From assembly GCA_944739405.2 (NCBI GenBank), contig OX123186.2:92049034-92113033 (forward strand): a stretch of 64,000 nucleotides of DNA, written 5' to 3'. This document shows, one piece after another, positions 1-10,037 of this stretch. A model generated the notes under the pieces. The model was given only the letters and a program-made list of their open reading frames with translations, ran no database searches and was not told the DNA's origin. Each line of letters starts with the position of its first letter. Position 1 is the first letter of the stretch. This stretch comes from Euclidia mi. Its lineage: Eukaryota; Arthropoda; Insecta; Lepidoptera; Erebidae. The position numbers were made by a program, and so were the translations under genes.

Positions 1-510
1 TATTATTTTTAATATTTATTATTATGTATTACAATTTATGTACTGAATAAAAAAGAACTTAATAACTCAATGACATAGACTGACTGTAATTTATTGTTAT
101 TTAATTTAAATTGATATTATTTGTAAATTAATGCATGTTGTGGTTGTCTGTAAGTGTTACAGCACAAGAAATGTTTGTTTGTTTTTTTTAATATTTTGAC
201 TGTATTAGTGTATGTAATGTAGATTATGAATAAATAAATAATACATAAATTTCAATGCTTAGCCAGATTTTCAACATTACTCTCTATTATTTTCAACTAA
301 TAATTAATAAATATTATCGGTCAATCTATATATAATCATGTCCTGTTCCACTTATAATTTTAAAAACTTTCTTTTTGCTATCCTATCCTTATGTGTCATA
401 TTTTCCTCTATCTCTATAAAAGCATCAATGTCTTCGATATCATCATTGATTAACTTTGCCTTCCCATTAACTTATCTTCAATAAAAAAATTAAAAGCATT
501 AAATTTTCAG

Positions 511-719
511 AGGCCACTTTTGTTCAGACTTCTAGAGGAGCTCGCGTGCTAATTTTGAAAGGCAACAAATTTTTCAAGCACAAAACTCGAGGGTACAAAG
601 TCAGATGGTACTGCAGTCAACATACTAGTGGCTGCAAAGCCGTTATCTTCACTGTTGAAGACCAGATACTGATCATTAAAGATAATCACAACCATCCACC
701 TTCGGGGAAGTTTTATTAA
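511..719 (+). CDS. mod(mdg4): FLYWCH alternative terminal exon 1 (mod(mdg4)-type)
   Basis: A terminal coding exon. The acceptor ...attttcag ends at 510, two bases (AG) complete a split codon, then 68 codons run to TAA at 717-719. The peptide has the FLYWCH pattern: R-G-A-R at residues 8-11, F20-F21, W32-Y33-C34, G40-C41 and H59-N60-H61-P-P, so the predicted zinc ligands are C34, C41, H59 and H61. It has no start codon of its own and must be spliced to an upstream exon. In mod(mdg4) such exons supply the C-terminal tail of a nuclear BTB/POZ chromatin protein. It has the same 209-nt length as the exons at 2254, 9657 and 15195, suggesting they arose by duplication. The gene identity rests on array architecture plus domain; no BTB exon is visible here. 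Confidence 0.88.
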
Positions 720-2253
720 AAGTAGATTCTACAGACTGATGAGTAGTTATTGGACTTTATATGAGCAGTATTTTCTTATTAAACTTTCTTATAATTATAT
801 GCTCCCACGTCATTATTAGACCAGGGTAGATAATTTTTGAAACGATAAAAAATTATAGTAGGATGAAACCCATTGGAAAAGAAAGAGAATATAGCGAAAA
901 TTTAAGGAAAAATAAATTACGGGCGATCTGAGGTCAGGAAGTGGATGGGGTTGCGATTTTAAGGGTAAAAAAGGGTTTATCTCGATTGCCAGCAAAACTA
1001 CAATTCCTACGGGAAAAACGTCAATGGCAAAGTTGTAGGTAATAAAAAGATCTACAACTTTTGTGTTTACACTTTATTCACACAACGTCATAATTTATGT
1101 GAAAAATTCAAATAACCAAGTTTTTGGTTTTTTATTTTTAACTTTTACAATAGTTTTTTCTTTTACACGAAATTTGGTGAAAACTTGCCTTTTTATGTTC
1201 CAAACACACTGTAAATGTTTTTTATTTAAAATATTTATTTTTACGCCTTATTTTGACTTAATATCGAAATAAAACCCTAATTTTCAATTGAAAATTCTCA
1301 CGTCAAAATATCAGCTTTTTTTTTAAATTGTTCGGCATTTTGTTCGTTGAAATCTCTACTTTCTGATGGTGTGAATAAAATATACATTACTAAGGTAAAC
1401 GTTCTCAGAAAATGCAAAGAAATGAAACAAACTCGAGACCGATTTTTTATCATAATGTACAATTTTGAGATATTTATTAAAATTAATACTTTAATTACTC
1501 GAAAAACGTAAGTTTCTATGCTACATTGATAAATAAGAACTTAAGAATCGATATATACAACTAAAGTTAGCAACTAAATAAGTTAATATTTAATAAGACA
1601 TCTACGATATTTTGAGAAAGTTATAGAATCTTCTGGGTCTGGCTTTCAGGGCTAGGTGGATCTGGGCCTTACTGCCTGTTATTTCGTATCAGCTGTAAAA
1701 CAATTATTCGCTATATTCTCTTCCTTCTCCAATGGGTTTCATCCTACTGTAATTTTATTTTACTTTTTACCGTTTTCAAACGTATCTGCACTGGTCTATA
1801 TGACGAATGTGTAGCTTAAAAAGGATTGCTTGCTAATATCAATGTAGCTTATCAAATGACTATCTTTTTAGTTTTATAGTTTTTAAAGAATTTTCTAATA
1901 AAAACATTTGCAGCTTTTACAGTGGTTTGAAATTCTTTTCCTAATTATTCTATAAATTAAAATTAATCTATATCCTCAGTTGAGAATATTTCTTGGTGCA
2001 AGAGAGAGAGGGAGATGTGGTTTTTATCAATTAACGCTCGATTTCTCAAGGAAGATAATTTTAGAGAATTTGCTTGCTGTTATAAGACTTTATAAATAAG
2101 TGATTGAGCTCACCGTACCTTTCATCTAGTGAAACCGTGACGTGGATGAGATAAACAGCTAGCATATACGAAAAATAATTCTTCAAGATCTTCAGGAATG
2201 CATGCATACCTACACATAACTTGCTCATTAACTATATTTTTTTGCTCCTTCAG
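720..2253. other. intron with a TA-flanked long-TIR element, no gene seen
   Basis: Apart from the TIR element at 819-1796, I see only AT-rich intronic sequence. The open frame at 1063-1272 is low-complexity and lies inside that element. Confidence 0.5.
819..1796. mobile_element. Non-autonomous TIR element with TA target site
   Basis: The left end (GACCAGGGTAGATA...) is mirrored at the right end (...TATCTGCACTGGTC). The mirrored similarity extends about 85 bp inward, including a block reading CCCATTGGAAAAGAAAGAG on the left and its complement on the right. TA flanks both ends (817-818 and 1797-1798), as in the Tc1/mariner superfamily. No transposase frame is visible inside, so it is a MITE-like derivative of about 980 bp. 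Confidence 0.7.
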
Positions 2254-2462
2254 GTCCGATTTTTACTCACACAGCTAGGGGTGCCCTGGTTATTGTTCTG
2301 AATGGATATAAATTCTTCAAGCATGTCGTGAAAGGGTTAAAAGTAAGATGGTTCTGTAGTGGTCAACCCCAGGGATGTAAGGCAGTGTTATATACTGTAG
2401 AAAATGAAATAGTTTCTGCGAAACATGAACACAACCATCCGCCACTGAAGAATATTAATTAA
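2254..2462 (+). CDS. mod(mdg4): FLYWCH alternative terminal exon 2 (mod(mdg4)-type)
   Basis: The acceptor tttgctccttcag ends at 2253. Two bases (GT) finish a split codon, most simply Gly if the upstream exon ends in G, followed by 68 codons and TAA. The pattern includes A-R-G-A-L near residue 7, G17-Y18-K-F-F-K-H, W32-F33-C34, G40-C41 and H59-N-H61-P-P, so the zinc ligand set is complete. A poly(A) signal AATAAA lies at 2538-2543, about 75 bp past the stop, as expected for a real terminal exon. Length and sequence are closest to exons 1, 3 and 5. Confidence 0.9.
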
Positions 2463-2694
2463 ATAAATTAGTTAGGATATTTTAAGGTATTTTCTTCTCT
2501 GAAGAAATAAGACAAATTATTCTTCGAGACTTTTCAGAATAAAATTTGTAATTATTTTTCTTTTGTGTAGTGTATTATAACGCGCTTAAGACCATTTAAA
2601 TAAACTTGTGTGATTTACATAGCCTACTATTTATTTGCCCTATACTGAACCAATATGAAATTGGCTTACAATTTATTTAATTAAAAGTTACCCA
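2463..2694. other. 3' UTR and spacer of exon 2
   Basis: AATAAA at 2538 and again near 2599 fit a short 3' UTR. I see no other feature before the piggyBac end at 2695. Confidence 0.5.
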
Positions 2695-3536
2695 TTAACA
2701 CGTTCATTGCCAATCACGCGATATCGCGTATATTGACCCGTTTCAAGATGGCCGTTCACGCGATATCGTGTGACCAGTGCAAACAAGTTTCTAGGCGTTG
2801 CATTTCAGCGGCCATAATGAAACAGCGCTTGATGTTTACGCCAGCCATTGGGGAAGGAATACAACTTTTATGAGGTGGCGATGTTTTTGAATCGCCGTGT
2901 ATCGTGTTTGCTTGTCAGTGCGTGCAGCAAGCGCGTCCGAGCCGAACGTAAGTTGATAATTTTATTCACTCTATTCTAAGTAATTCGTTAATTTTGCGCA
3001 CGTTGGTTAGTTTTTATTTATTTTGGTTATTCTCAATTGTTTTTTAGCATGAGTGACAGACCTGAACCGTCAAAAAGGCCAAATAATGTGCCACAAAATC
3101 CAAAAAAACGTCTTAAAACTACGTAATTAGAAGAACTGTTATTGGAGTCGGACGACGACAATTTTGCAGGGAGCAATATTGATAATAATGATTAATAATA
3201 ACAATAAAATAAATATTTATTTTCTCTTCACAATGGTTGGTACAATGTTACATTAGTTACATATCGCTTACAATCTACACATGACCTAACATTGTGAGAG
3301 ATTGGTGCCTGAAGTAGGTTTGTTAAAACCTGTGTCACAGGTCACCAAGACCCTCCTGCAGCTATAGTACATATAAAGAAGTAGCGATCTAGTAAAATTT
3401 CAGTTACCCAGAAATAAAATAACCAAAAAAGCAAAGTAACAATAATAAAAAAAATAAAATAAAAAATAAAAAAACAGTATATATTAATTTCGTTAAGCCA
3501 GATTGAGTTACTATTGAACTAATATATGTGTGTCTA

Positions 3537-3660
3537 AGTGTCTGTGTGTCTGCCTGTGTGTGTGAGAGTACGTGAGTGCGTGCGTGCGGGCGGACGCGCG
3601 TGCATGCGTTCGTGCGTGCGTTCGTGCGTGCGTGCGTGCGTGCGTGTGTGGGAGCGTGTG
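3537..3660. repeat. GTGC/GTGT microsatellite
   Basis: A purine-pyrimidine run of gtgtgtgtg followed by repeated gtgcgtgc units, within the 3' UTR of the minus-strand LINE. Such alternating runs are length-unstable. Confidence 0.9.
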
Positions 3661-3757
3661 TCTATAGTGTTGGTGTGGTGGTATTATGGTTAGTGAGAGT
3701 GTGTAAAGGTTTGCGAGTATGGAATAGAATAGACTATCCGAAGTAGCACTGAACAGA

Positions 3758-4900
3758 TTAGATAACAGGAGACATCAGATTCTCAGTTTCATCGTAGTTC
3801 AGTGTTTTAAGATAGATCGAGACAGTTGATTTACAATTTGTTGCTTTTAAGGGGTATATATTTAAAGATGTATTTAATTTATTGTAAAGATATGGGCCTA
3901 AGAAGTTGAAGAATCTGTGTGCCAGTGATGTATAATAAGGATGAGTGGCACAGACCTTGCCCTTGCGACGCTTGCTCGTCACTCGTATTGGCTCATAAGG
4001 TGTCAGTGAATGTTGTTTGAGAATGGTATGGGATATGAAGGACTTTCGAACCGTAAGGACATCCCAGTCTCTGTACAGTTCCGTAGTTGGGAATCGATAG
4101 GGCAGTCCCGCGCCCACCTTGAGTATCGCACGCTGTGCCCTCTCAACTTCAATTAGGTAAGATTTGGCTGCACCGCCCCAGCATGAAATGCAATAGTTAG
4201 TGAGAGATTGGCATGTGGCATAGTAAACCATTTTTAAGATTCGTCGATCGGCAACATGTCTTAGAGTTTTAAACATAAAAATTAATTTCCGCAATCGACC
4301 GACTAAATTGTTTATGTGGTACTTGAAAGATAAACACTGGTCTACTGTAATGACAAGGTACTTTATGCGGTCCGTCCGTTCGAGTAAAGCACATGAACAT
4401 TGCAAGCGCGTATGCCCGCAAGTATGGGCCGTAATGGAAAACGTAGGCGAAGGCAAGAGGTCAAGTCTGTGGGCATACGCCATGTATTTAGTTTTGCTTA
4501 TGTTTAGGGTTAGAGAATTAGATTGCAGCCATTCACTGACTTTGTTTGCACCAGTTTGGGCAAAGCTGAAAACCTCATCCCAGCTGCCTCCATAGGAGGA
4601 AAGTGCCGTGTCATCGGCGAAAGTGACAATTTTTCCATTTTGGAGTTGGATCTGGCAGAGGTCATTAATATACGTAAGGAACAACGTGGGACCGATAATG
4701 CTGCCCTGCGGGACGCCATATTTAATAGGCAGCTCCTTACTAATTCTCTGACCAATCTTGACAGTCTGGCCTCTGTTGGAGAGGTAATTTATCATTAGTT
4801 TAAGGGGTGTACCCCTTATACCATAGTGTTCCAGTTTACTTATCAGGAGTGGAATAGAGACCGTGTCGAAAGCCTTTGCTAAATCTAGGAAGACTGTTAG
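3758..4900 (-). pseudogene. LINE reverse transcriptase, C-terminal half
   Basis: The open frame 3758-4795 has the RT motif B region (G-V-P-Q-G-S), the catalytic F-A-D-D box near minus-strand position 4610, and the LINE C-terminal tail with a H-x-C-like cluster. Upstream, codons for L-D-L-A-K-A-F-D-T-V (RT motif A) lie near 4870-4900 but are separated from motif B by a stop and from motif 0-2 by a frameshift. The original polymerase frame is therefore broken and cannot make an active enzyme. Confidence 0.8.
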
Positions 4901-5580
4901 ACATTTTTTGTTTTTGGTCTATATTTGCAACGATCGAATATAAGAGCTCGTGTACTGCGTCACAAGTGGATTTGCCGCGACGAAAACCAAACTGATTGGG
5001 CGAGAGGATGTTGTTATTCTCTAAAAATGAAATAAGTCGGTTATTTATAAGGTGCTCTAGGATCTTGGATAATGTAGGCAGAATAGAAATCGGTCGAAAG
5101 TTTTCGACAAGGTCCCTCTCGCCACCCTTATGAATAGGTCTAATAAGTGCAACTTTAAACGCTGAAGGAAAAATACCCGTTGTGAATGAAAGGTTGCATA
5201 TATGTGTGATGGGAAAACTGAGTATGTTTTGGTACCTTTTAATGATTTTGCTAGAGATTTGATCGATACCTGTGGTAGACTTATCTTTTAATCCCTGAAT
5301 AGTACGAAGTACCTCTTGCTCATCGATAGGTAGTAGAACAAGTGAATTAGAAGGCGATGGACTGATGAAGTTGGATTGGAGTGGATTTGATAGGACGGGC
5401 ATAGTAATTTGCTTAGCAAGTTTACTGCCAATGGTAGCAAAATATTCATTGACGTCATTAATGTTCTTGTCTGGATTACCATTAGATATGAGGCAGGCAG
5501 AATGGTCTGGTTTTTGTGTGTGCCATTTATTTCTTTGACAATCTCCCACAACCGTTTCCCATCGCCCTTAGCCTTTTCAA
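4836..5580 (-). pseudogene. LINE reverse transcriptase, N-terminal half
   Basis: The minus frame 4836-5549 contains the RT fingers motifs (P-I-H-K-G-G, E-N-F-R-P-I-S, then Q-F-G-F-R-R-G-K-S-T). The last 20 or so codons are out of frame relative to motif A. Upstream at about 5500-5580 the sequence continues in another frame, and a stop at 5582 separates it from the endonuclease piece. Confidence 0.8.
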
Positions 5581-5581
5581 T

Positions 5582-6484
5582 CTAATTTTTTTCATAACTA
5601 CGTTTTGCTCTTTTTAATAGATTAGCACAAAAATTCCGATAGCGCCTGTATGTAACTTTGGCTACCTCATTTGTGGGGTCACTTTTTACTTTTTTATATA
5701 AACTGTCTCTATTTTTCATGACGCGCAATAAACCCTCGGTTACCCATGGTTTAATTATTCTTTTCCTGTTGGAAATTTTCACCAAACTTGAGTTATTCTT
5801 TACAGCAGTTAATAGGGAGGACACAAGTAGATCAGTTGCGATGTCGGGATCACTGCAGTCGCTAATGGAATGAAAGTCTATGTTTCGAATAGATTCGTCT
5901 AAGCCGGGATAGTCAATTTTGTTCCTAGTTATGTTGGAATACTTTTGAGGACTAGAGCTACTAAAGCTGACGGCGACACTCTCGTGGTCTGTAATGGAGG
6001 ATGCAACTAGACAGTTTGCAATACTATCTGTTTTAATTTTTAGCATTTTGTGGCCAAGGCATGTGCGGTTATTTGTAGGCATGACGTGGCCAGGAAGTAT
6101 GCCATGACTAGCGAGAACATTGAGGTATTCATGAGCTCTCCTGTCGGAATTGTTAGGGCCTATGTCTATATTCATATCACCACATAAAAATATATTTTTA
6201 TAATTACGTAATCTGGACAATAATAGGTCCAAGGAGCTAACAAAATTATTGGTATTCGACTGACTAGGAGGGCGGTAAATACCAATGACGCATGTTTCAT
6301 GATTTAATTTTAGTAGTAGACAGTTTGCGTCGTCAATATTAGGCTCCTAATAAGTTACTACGTGTTCCTTATTATAGTAAATAATAACGCCTTCGTTCTG
6401 TGTCTTATGTGAACTTGTGGTAATGTAATTGTAGTTGTCTAAATTAGGTATTGGTCGGGCGGCTTGTAGCCAACACTCAGTTAA
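5582..6484 (-). pseudogene. LINE endonuclease (EEP) fragment
   Basis: The minus-strand frame holds the C-terminal half of an exonuclease-endonuclease-phosphatase domain: G-D-M-N-I-D-I (catalytic Asp/Asn) near 6160-6180 and S-D-H/T-D-H-E-S near 5985. Between 6232 and 6484 the reading continues with I-G-I-Y-R-P-P but carries an in-frame stop near 6350. The N-terminus is missing because the element is 5' truncated. Confidence 0.75.
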
Positions 6485-6639
6485 TAACAGTTAAATAATA
6501 AAATATTATCTTATTAATAAAGTTTAATACCAGAATACAGTTAAGGGAAAGTAAAAGTGACTCGGAATCTGAAGAAGACGAAGTTTTAACGCCACCTCCT
6601 ACGTAAATTCCTTCCTCCTTAATATTTTTATTGGGCTAT

Positions 6640-6905
6640 TATTACATACATTTATTACACACATTGTCCGTGTGGTGACGGATTAAGAATACGGAATGTC
6701 ACCACCCCACCCATATCATCAATGGGTGTTGTAAGAGCCGACAGAGGGCACATTATGCAGAGAACAGCACTGTACGAGAAGGAAAACTTGATACAAACCC
6801 TATACCAACCCGTTAGGCCAGGGTAGTATAGTAGGCCAATTCCTCCTTTCAAAGGAGAGACCTAGTCCAGCAGTGGACTGTTTAAGGCTGATGATGATGA
6901 TTATT
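6640..6905 (+). mobile_element. SINE/RTE 3' tail ending in (GAT)n
   Basis: It ends with CCAGCAGTGGACTGTTTAAG then gctgatgatgatgatt, the signature 3' tail shared by lepidopteran RTE LINEs and their SINEs. The same tail recurs at 17260-17330 and 62100-62150. Confidence 0.65.
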
Positions 6906-6934
6906 ATTACTTACTGGCACATCAAAAATGAATC

Positions 6935-7320
6935 GTGTCGTGGATCACTAGATCACACACAAAGGGTAAGTACGGTATAAAATTATACGTACTTGTAGAA
7001 CCAAATGGGCATATATTTTTGAAATGTTATGTCTTTGCCAGTACTCTGAATAAAACCGCTGGCAAAGGCCACCCAGAAAAAAAATGTGAAAAAGGATTGG
7101 AAGAGAAATTGAATGTTAACAATGTAGGTGAAATGGATAATTTTTACAATAGTAATGATTTAGCGGTCAAATTATTGAACAAAAATACGTATTGTACCTA
7201 CTGGTCGTTGAATAAAAAAGGAAGGGAAATAGCCAAGAAAATAAAAAATGGGGAAAACATATCTCAATACCGTAACGGAGTTCACATTGGCAAGTAGAAA
7301 AACAAAAGGGAAATAAATTA
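6935..7320 (+). pseudogene. piggyBac transposase core fragment
   Basis: A frame of 120 residues reading K-Y-G-I-K-L-Y-V-L, then G-H-P-E-K-K, then M-D-N-F-Y-N-S and Y-R-N-G-V-H-I-G-K. These are hallmark blocks of the DDE core of piggyBac transposases; the Asp in M-D-N-F-Y-N-S is one of the catalytic triad. It ends at a stop where intact relatives continue with W-K-D, so it is a nonsense mutation. Similarity resumes past the TIR insertion at 7350-8168. Confidence 0.85.
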
Positions 7321-7349
7321 TATAAGCACTAAAGGGTCACGGTCAAAAT

Positions 7350-8168
7350 GGGCGTAAAACCAACAGCTTTAAAATATATTTTATGTGAAAGCTAATGACC
7401 ATTACTTAATTTTATACTATGACGACAATCACCCAAACAACCGGTGAGCAGAGATATTCAGTGATGTTCAAACGTATTTTTTATAGAATCCAAAACAATC
7501 GCTAATACAACGGAGATAACACGACACGATGTTGTGCAGAGCTAGGCCAAAGAAACCAATCTATTGGTTGGCAACCTAAAGGAATTACTACATTCCATCC
7601 CTTTCTAACTTCTCTCTTACTCAGGCGCCGACCAAAAAGCGTGCGGGCAGGCCGGGCAACGCGCGTCAGTCGTTATTCATATTTTGTTATTTGCTCACGT
7701 TTTGCTATCATCGGTTTATTTATACGACTTCTGACTGAATTAAAATACAGTCGCGGCATATCAGATCACGCACATAATATAATACTTACATTTTGATCGA
7801 TAGAGACCAAATCGGTAGAAATGCGGTTGTTGAGCATTACTATACTCGCTTAACAGGCAGAAGAACAGTAGGAAATTGTGCCCACATAGTTTCAGTTTTG
7901 TGGTTTTTAGGGTTAGGACGGCACGAGCCTTTCATTGCACCCGCAGAACATTTATTAGATGTTAAAGTTGATGATAACCATTGATATTTAAATAAAAGGT
8001 ATCAATATATAGTAGTTTTTAACAAATATGTGTGTTTTATTTAACCAATCTTTGGGATTTTTTTGCAGTGATACCCGGTCGATATTGAGGTTAATAAGTA
8101 TTTAGGGGGTATTTAGAAGTTCAATAAAGTAAATTACAGCACATTTTATTTCTGTTGGTTTTACGCCC
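7350..8168. mobile_element. TIR element inserted in piggyBac relic
   Basis: The termini are a perfect 17-bp inverted repeat, GGGCGTAAAACCAACAG on the left and CTGTTGGTTTTACGCCC on the right. It splits the piggyBac frame. An internal + frame (7793-7984, 63 residues) with a C-terminal L-L-D-V-K-V-D-D-N-H is unrecognised. I could not identify a convincing target-site duplication, so the superfamily is open. Confidence 0.65.
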
Positions 8169-8289
8169 AGCTCTCATACAAAAATGCCCATGATCCTTTC
8201 CCGAGGAAATGCAGCAAATTACAACCAGACGTGGCTTTGTCGTAATGGAAACTGCGGCTATAATAAATGATAATAAAAATATGTGTGGC

Positions 8290-8380
8290 GTAGACCTCCA
8301 AGATCAGATGCTGAGTTATTATCCCTGTGAAAGGAAGATATTGCGTTGGTATATCAAAATATTTGTTCATATTTAGATGG
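8290..8380 (+). pseudogene. piggyBac transposase C-terminal fragment
   Basis: Codons read V-D-L-Q-D-Q-M-L-S-Y-Y-P-C-E-R-K then L-R-W-Y, the conserved piggyBac block around the last catalytic Asp. It is cut by a small retroposon at 8372 and then peters out. Confidence 0.75.
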
Positions 8381-8500
8381 GGACTCGTAAAGTTGCACGC
8401 AGGAGGAACTTATGACTGCCTCCGACCCTGCAGTCAGCGTGGCTACTTTCTGGGCCTCAAAAATATAAGTGTTTGCCAGCGATACGCTAAGAAGAAGAAG
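8372..8500 (+). mobile_element. Small retroposon with 14-bp target duplication
   Basis: The word AATATTTGTTCATA flanks it on both sides (8358-8371 and 8501-8514). The 3' end is an (AAG)n run at 8489-8500. The body of about 117 bp is not recognised but behaves like a SINE or a truncated LINE. Confidence 0.7.
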
Positions 8501-8560
8501 AATATTTGTTCATACATTGATAATGAACATGATACATGCCCGAATTCCTTATAATAAATA

Positions 8561-9650
8561 TTCGACTATTATACACGAATTATTGTATTCGTAATCTATT
8601 ACAATCGTATATGTAAGCACTTATAATGACGATGCAATGAATTGTTATGCTTTGATTTGCAAATGAATTTAAATTATTAATTCGAAATGTTAATTTTGTT
8701 AAAACTAGAATGTATAATGTGATTATTATGAGCCTTAGATGTATTTTGTAACCTATAATATGCAAATACTGCACGGGCTCTCCGCCGATGTGTATGCATT
8801 GTTTTTTTGAATTACATGACTGTACTCGTAAATAATTTTATATTTTGTGTATTTTTCTGTACTTTTCAAGTTAGAAAGTTGGTCGTTGATTTGATATTAT
8901 GTTAAAATGATTGTGTAGGTAATAACGAAGCCAAGTCTGTAAACCTTTTTTTGAATTTTTGTTCTTTTCTATTTAGAATAAGGTTTATGTTTATTGATTT
9001 GATAAAAAATTATGATGACTGTGTAATAACAAAACAAAAACTGAATGTTCATATGAATGTTGATTTTTGTTCATGTCAATGTCTAAATGTGTATAGGTAC
9101 TATTAAATGTCTTATTGTGCGTTAATTTTGATTATTTACTCAATTACACTTGAAGAAAGACTGCTTATAAAACTTTTAATTATTATCAAATGTTTACGTC
9201 CTAGACGGCTTTCGGTCATCACCTTTAGAAGAAGTGAGGGTGTACCCTCCGGGAGATAGTGCAGCTTGCCATATTTTGAAGTGACATAAATATAACATAA
9301 TAATTTATTTGCTGAGCAGTAGCCGTGGCTGTTCCTTGAAGTGCAATCCATGCAAATATGATATGCGAAAGTGTGTTTGTTTGTCTTCTTTCATGTCGCA
9401 ACGGACTCATTTTGTGGTATGATTTTCATGTGTGGTGATAGTTGGCTGGAGAGTGACGTTGACTACTTTGTGCCGCACGCGGTTGAAATTTAGTAGAAAA
9501 TATTTCATAGTAAAAGCGGTAACGCCATACCAATGAGGAATATCGCCCATTGTTCCTTTTCTTCTCTTCTTTACCCAAATAGATCTTTATTTCTGTAGTT
9601 TTGCCTGTTAATTATACTGTATCTTTATATAACTTTCTTATTCATTTTAA
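8561..9650. other. spacer, nothing recognised
   Basis: AT-rich DNA with short chance frames only. The 3' end probably holds the intron branch region for the exon at 9657. Confidence 0.4.
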
Positions 9651-9656
9651 TTTCAG

Positions 9657-9865
9657 GGCCAACTTTCGTGCATACAGCAAGAGGATCTCGGTTCATACTG
9701 TCCAGAGGCTACAAATTTGTCAAACACAGAGACCAAGGCCTTAAAGTGAGGTGGTACTGTAACCACCATTCGTATGGCTGCAAAGCGGTAATCTTTACAG
9801 TAGAAAATGAGTTCGCGTCTATAAAGGAAGATCATAACCATGAACCACCGAAAAAGCTATTCTAA
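9657..9865 (+). CDS. mod(mdg4): FLYWCH alternative terminal exon 3 (mod(mdg4)-type)
   Basis: The acceptor attttaatttcag ends at 9656. GG completes the split codon, then 68 codons run to TAA at 9863-9865. The FLYWCH core is R-G-S-R at 8-11, G17-Y18-K-F-V-K-H-R, W32-Y33-C34, G40-C41, and H59-N-H61 followed by E-P-P. The poly(A) signal AATAAA at 9956-9961 lies about 90 bp past the stop. It is the same size as exons 1, 2 and 5 and closest to exon 2 through the shared G-L-K-V-R-W segment. Confidence 0.9.
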
Positions 9866-10037
9866 GGTCAATTTTCAAAGGCTTGCATGAAAACCAGGCT
9901 GCAGTAAAACAGACTTATGCTTGACGTTGAGTATTAAACAATATCAAACTGTTTAAATAAAAGCAAGCATTTTGTATCAAAAAGGCAAGAAGAGGTGACA
10001 TTTTGAAGAAGATTAATTTGAATGTTTTTAGTTTGTA
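9866..10037. other. 3' UTR of exon 3
   Basis: Contains AATAAA at 9956; otherwise featureless. Confidence 0.5.

Larger units (their letters stand above)
3196..6484 (-). mobile_element. 5'-truncated CR1/Jockey-type LINE
   Basis: On the minus strand it encodes an endonuclease C-terminal part and a reverse transcriptase, followed by a 3' UTR with a (GTGC)n-rich microsatellite at about 3537-3660. It sits inside the piggyBac acidic region: the piggyBac frame stops near 3195 and resumes near 6540. Clade placement (CR1/Jockey group) is by general sequence feel and is not firm. It is broken by at least one stop and two frameshifts (see separate entries). Confidence 0.75.
2695..8560 (+). mobile_element. 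piggyBac-family transposon relic, interrupted
   Basis: It begins at a TTAA (2695-2698), the piggyBac target site, followed by CACGTTCATTGCC and subterminal copies of the palindrome CACGCGATATCGCG. A degraded transposase frame follows. The N-terminus starts near ATG 3050 and has an in-frame stop and an acidic D/E-rich stretch. The catalytic-core piece is at 6935-7297. A C-terminal piece at about 8290-8375 reads V-D-L-Q-D-Q-M-L-S-Y-Y-P then R-K-I-L-R-W-Y, typical of piggyBac transposases. A LINE (about 3196-6484), a SINE/RTE tail (about 6640-6905), a TIR element (7350-8168) and a small retroposon (8372-8500) have inserted into it. I did not find a matching right TTAA terminus, so the end coordinate is approximate. 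Confidence 0.75.
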
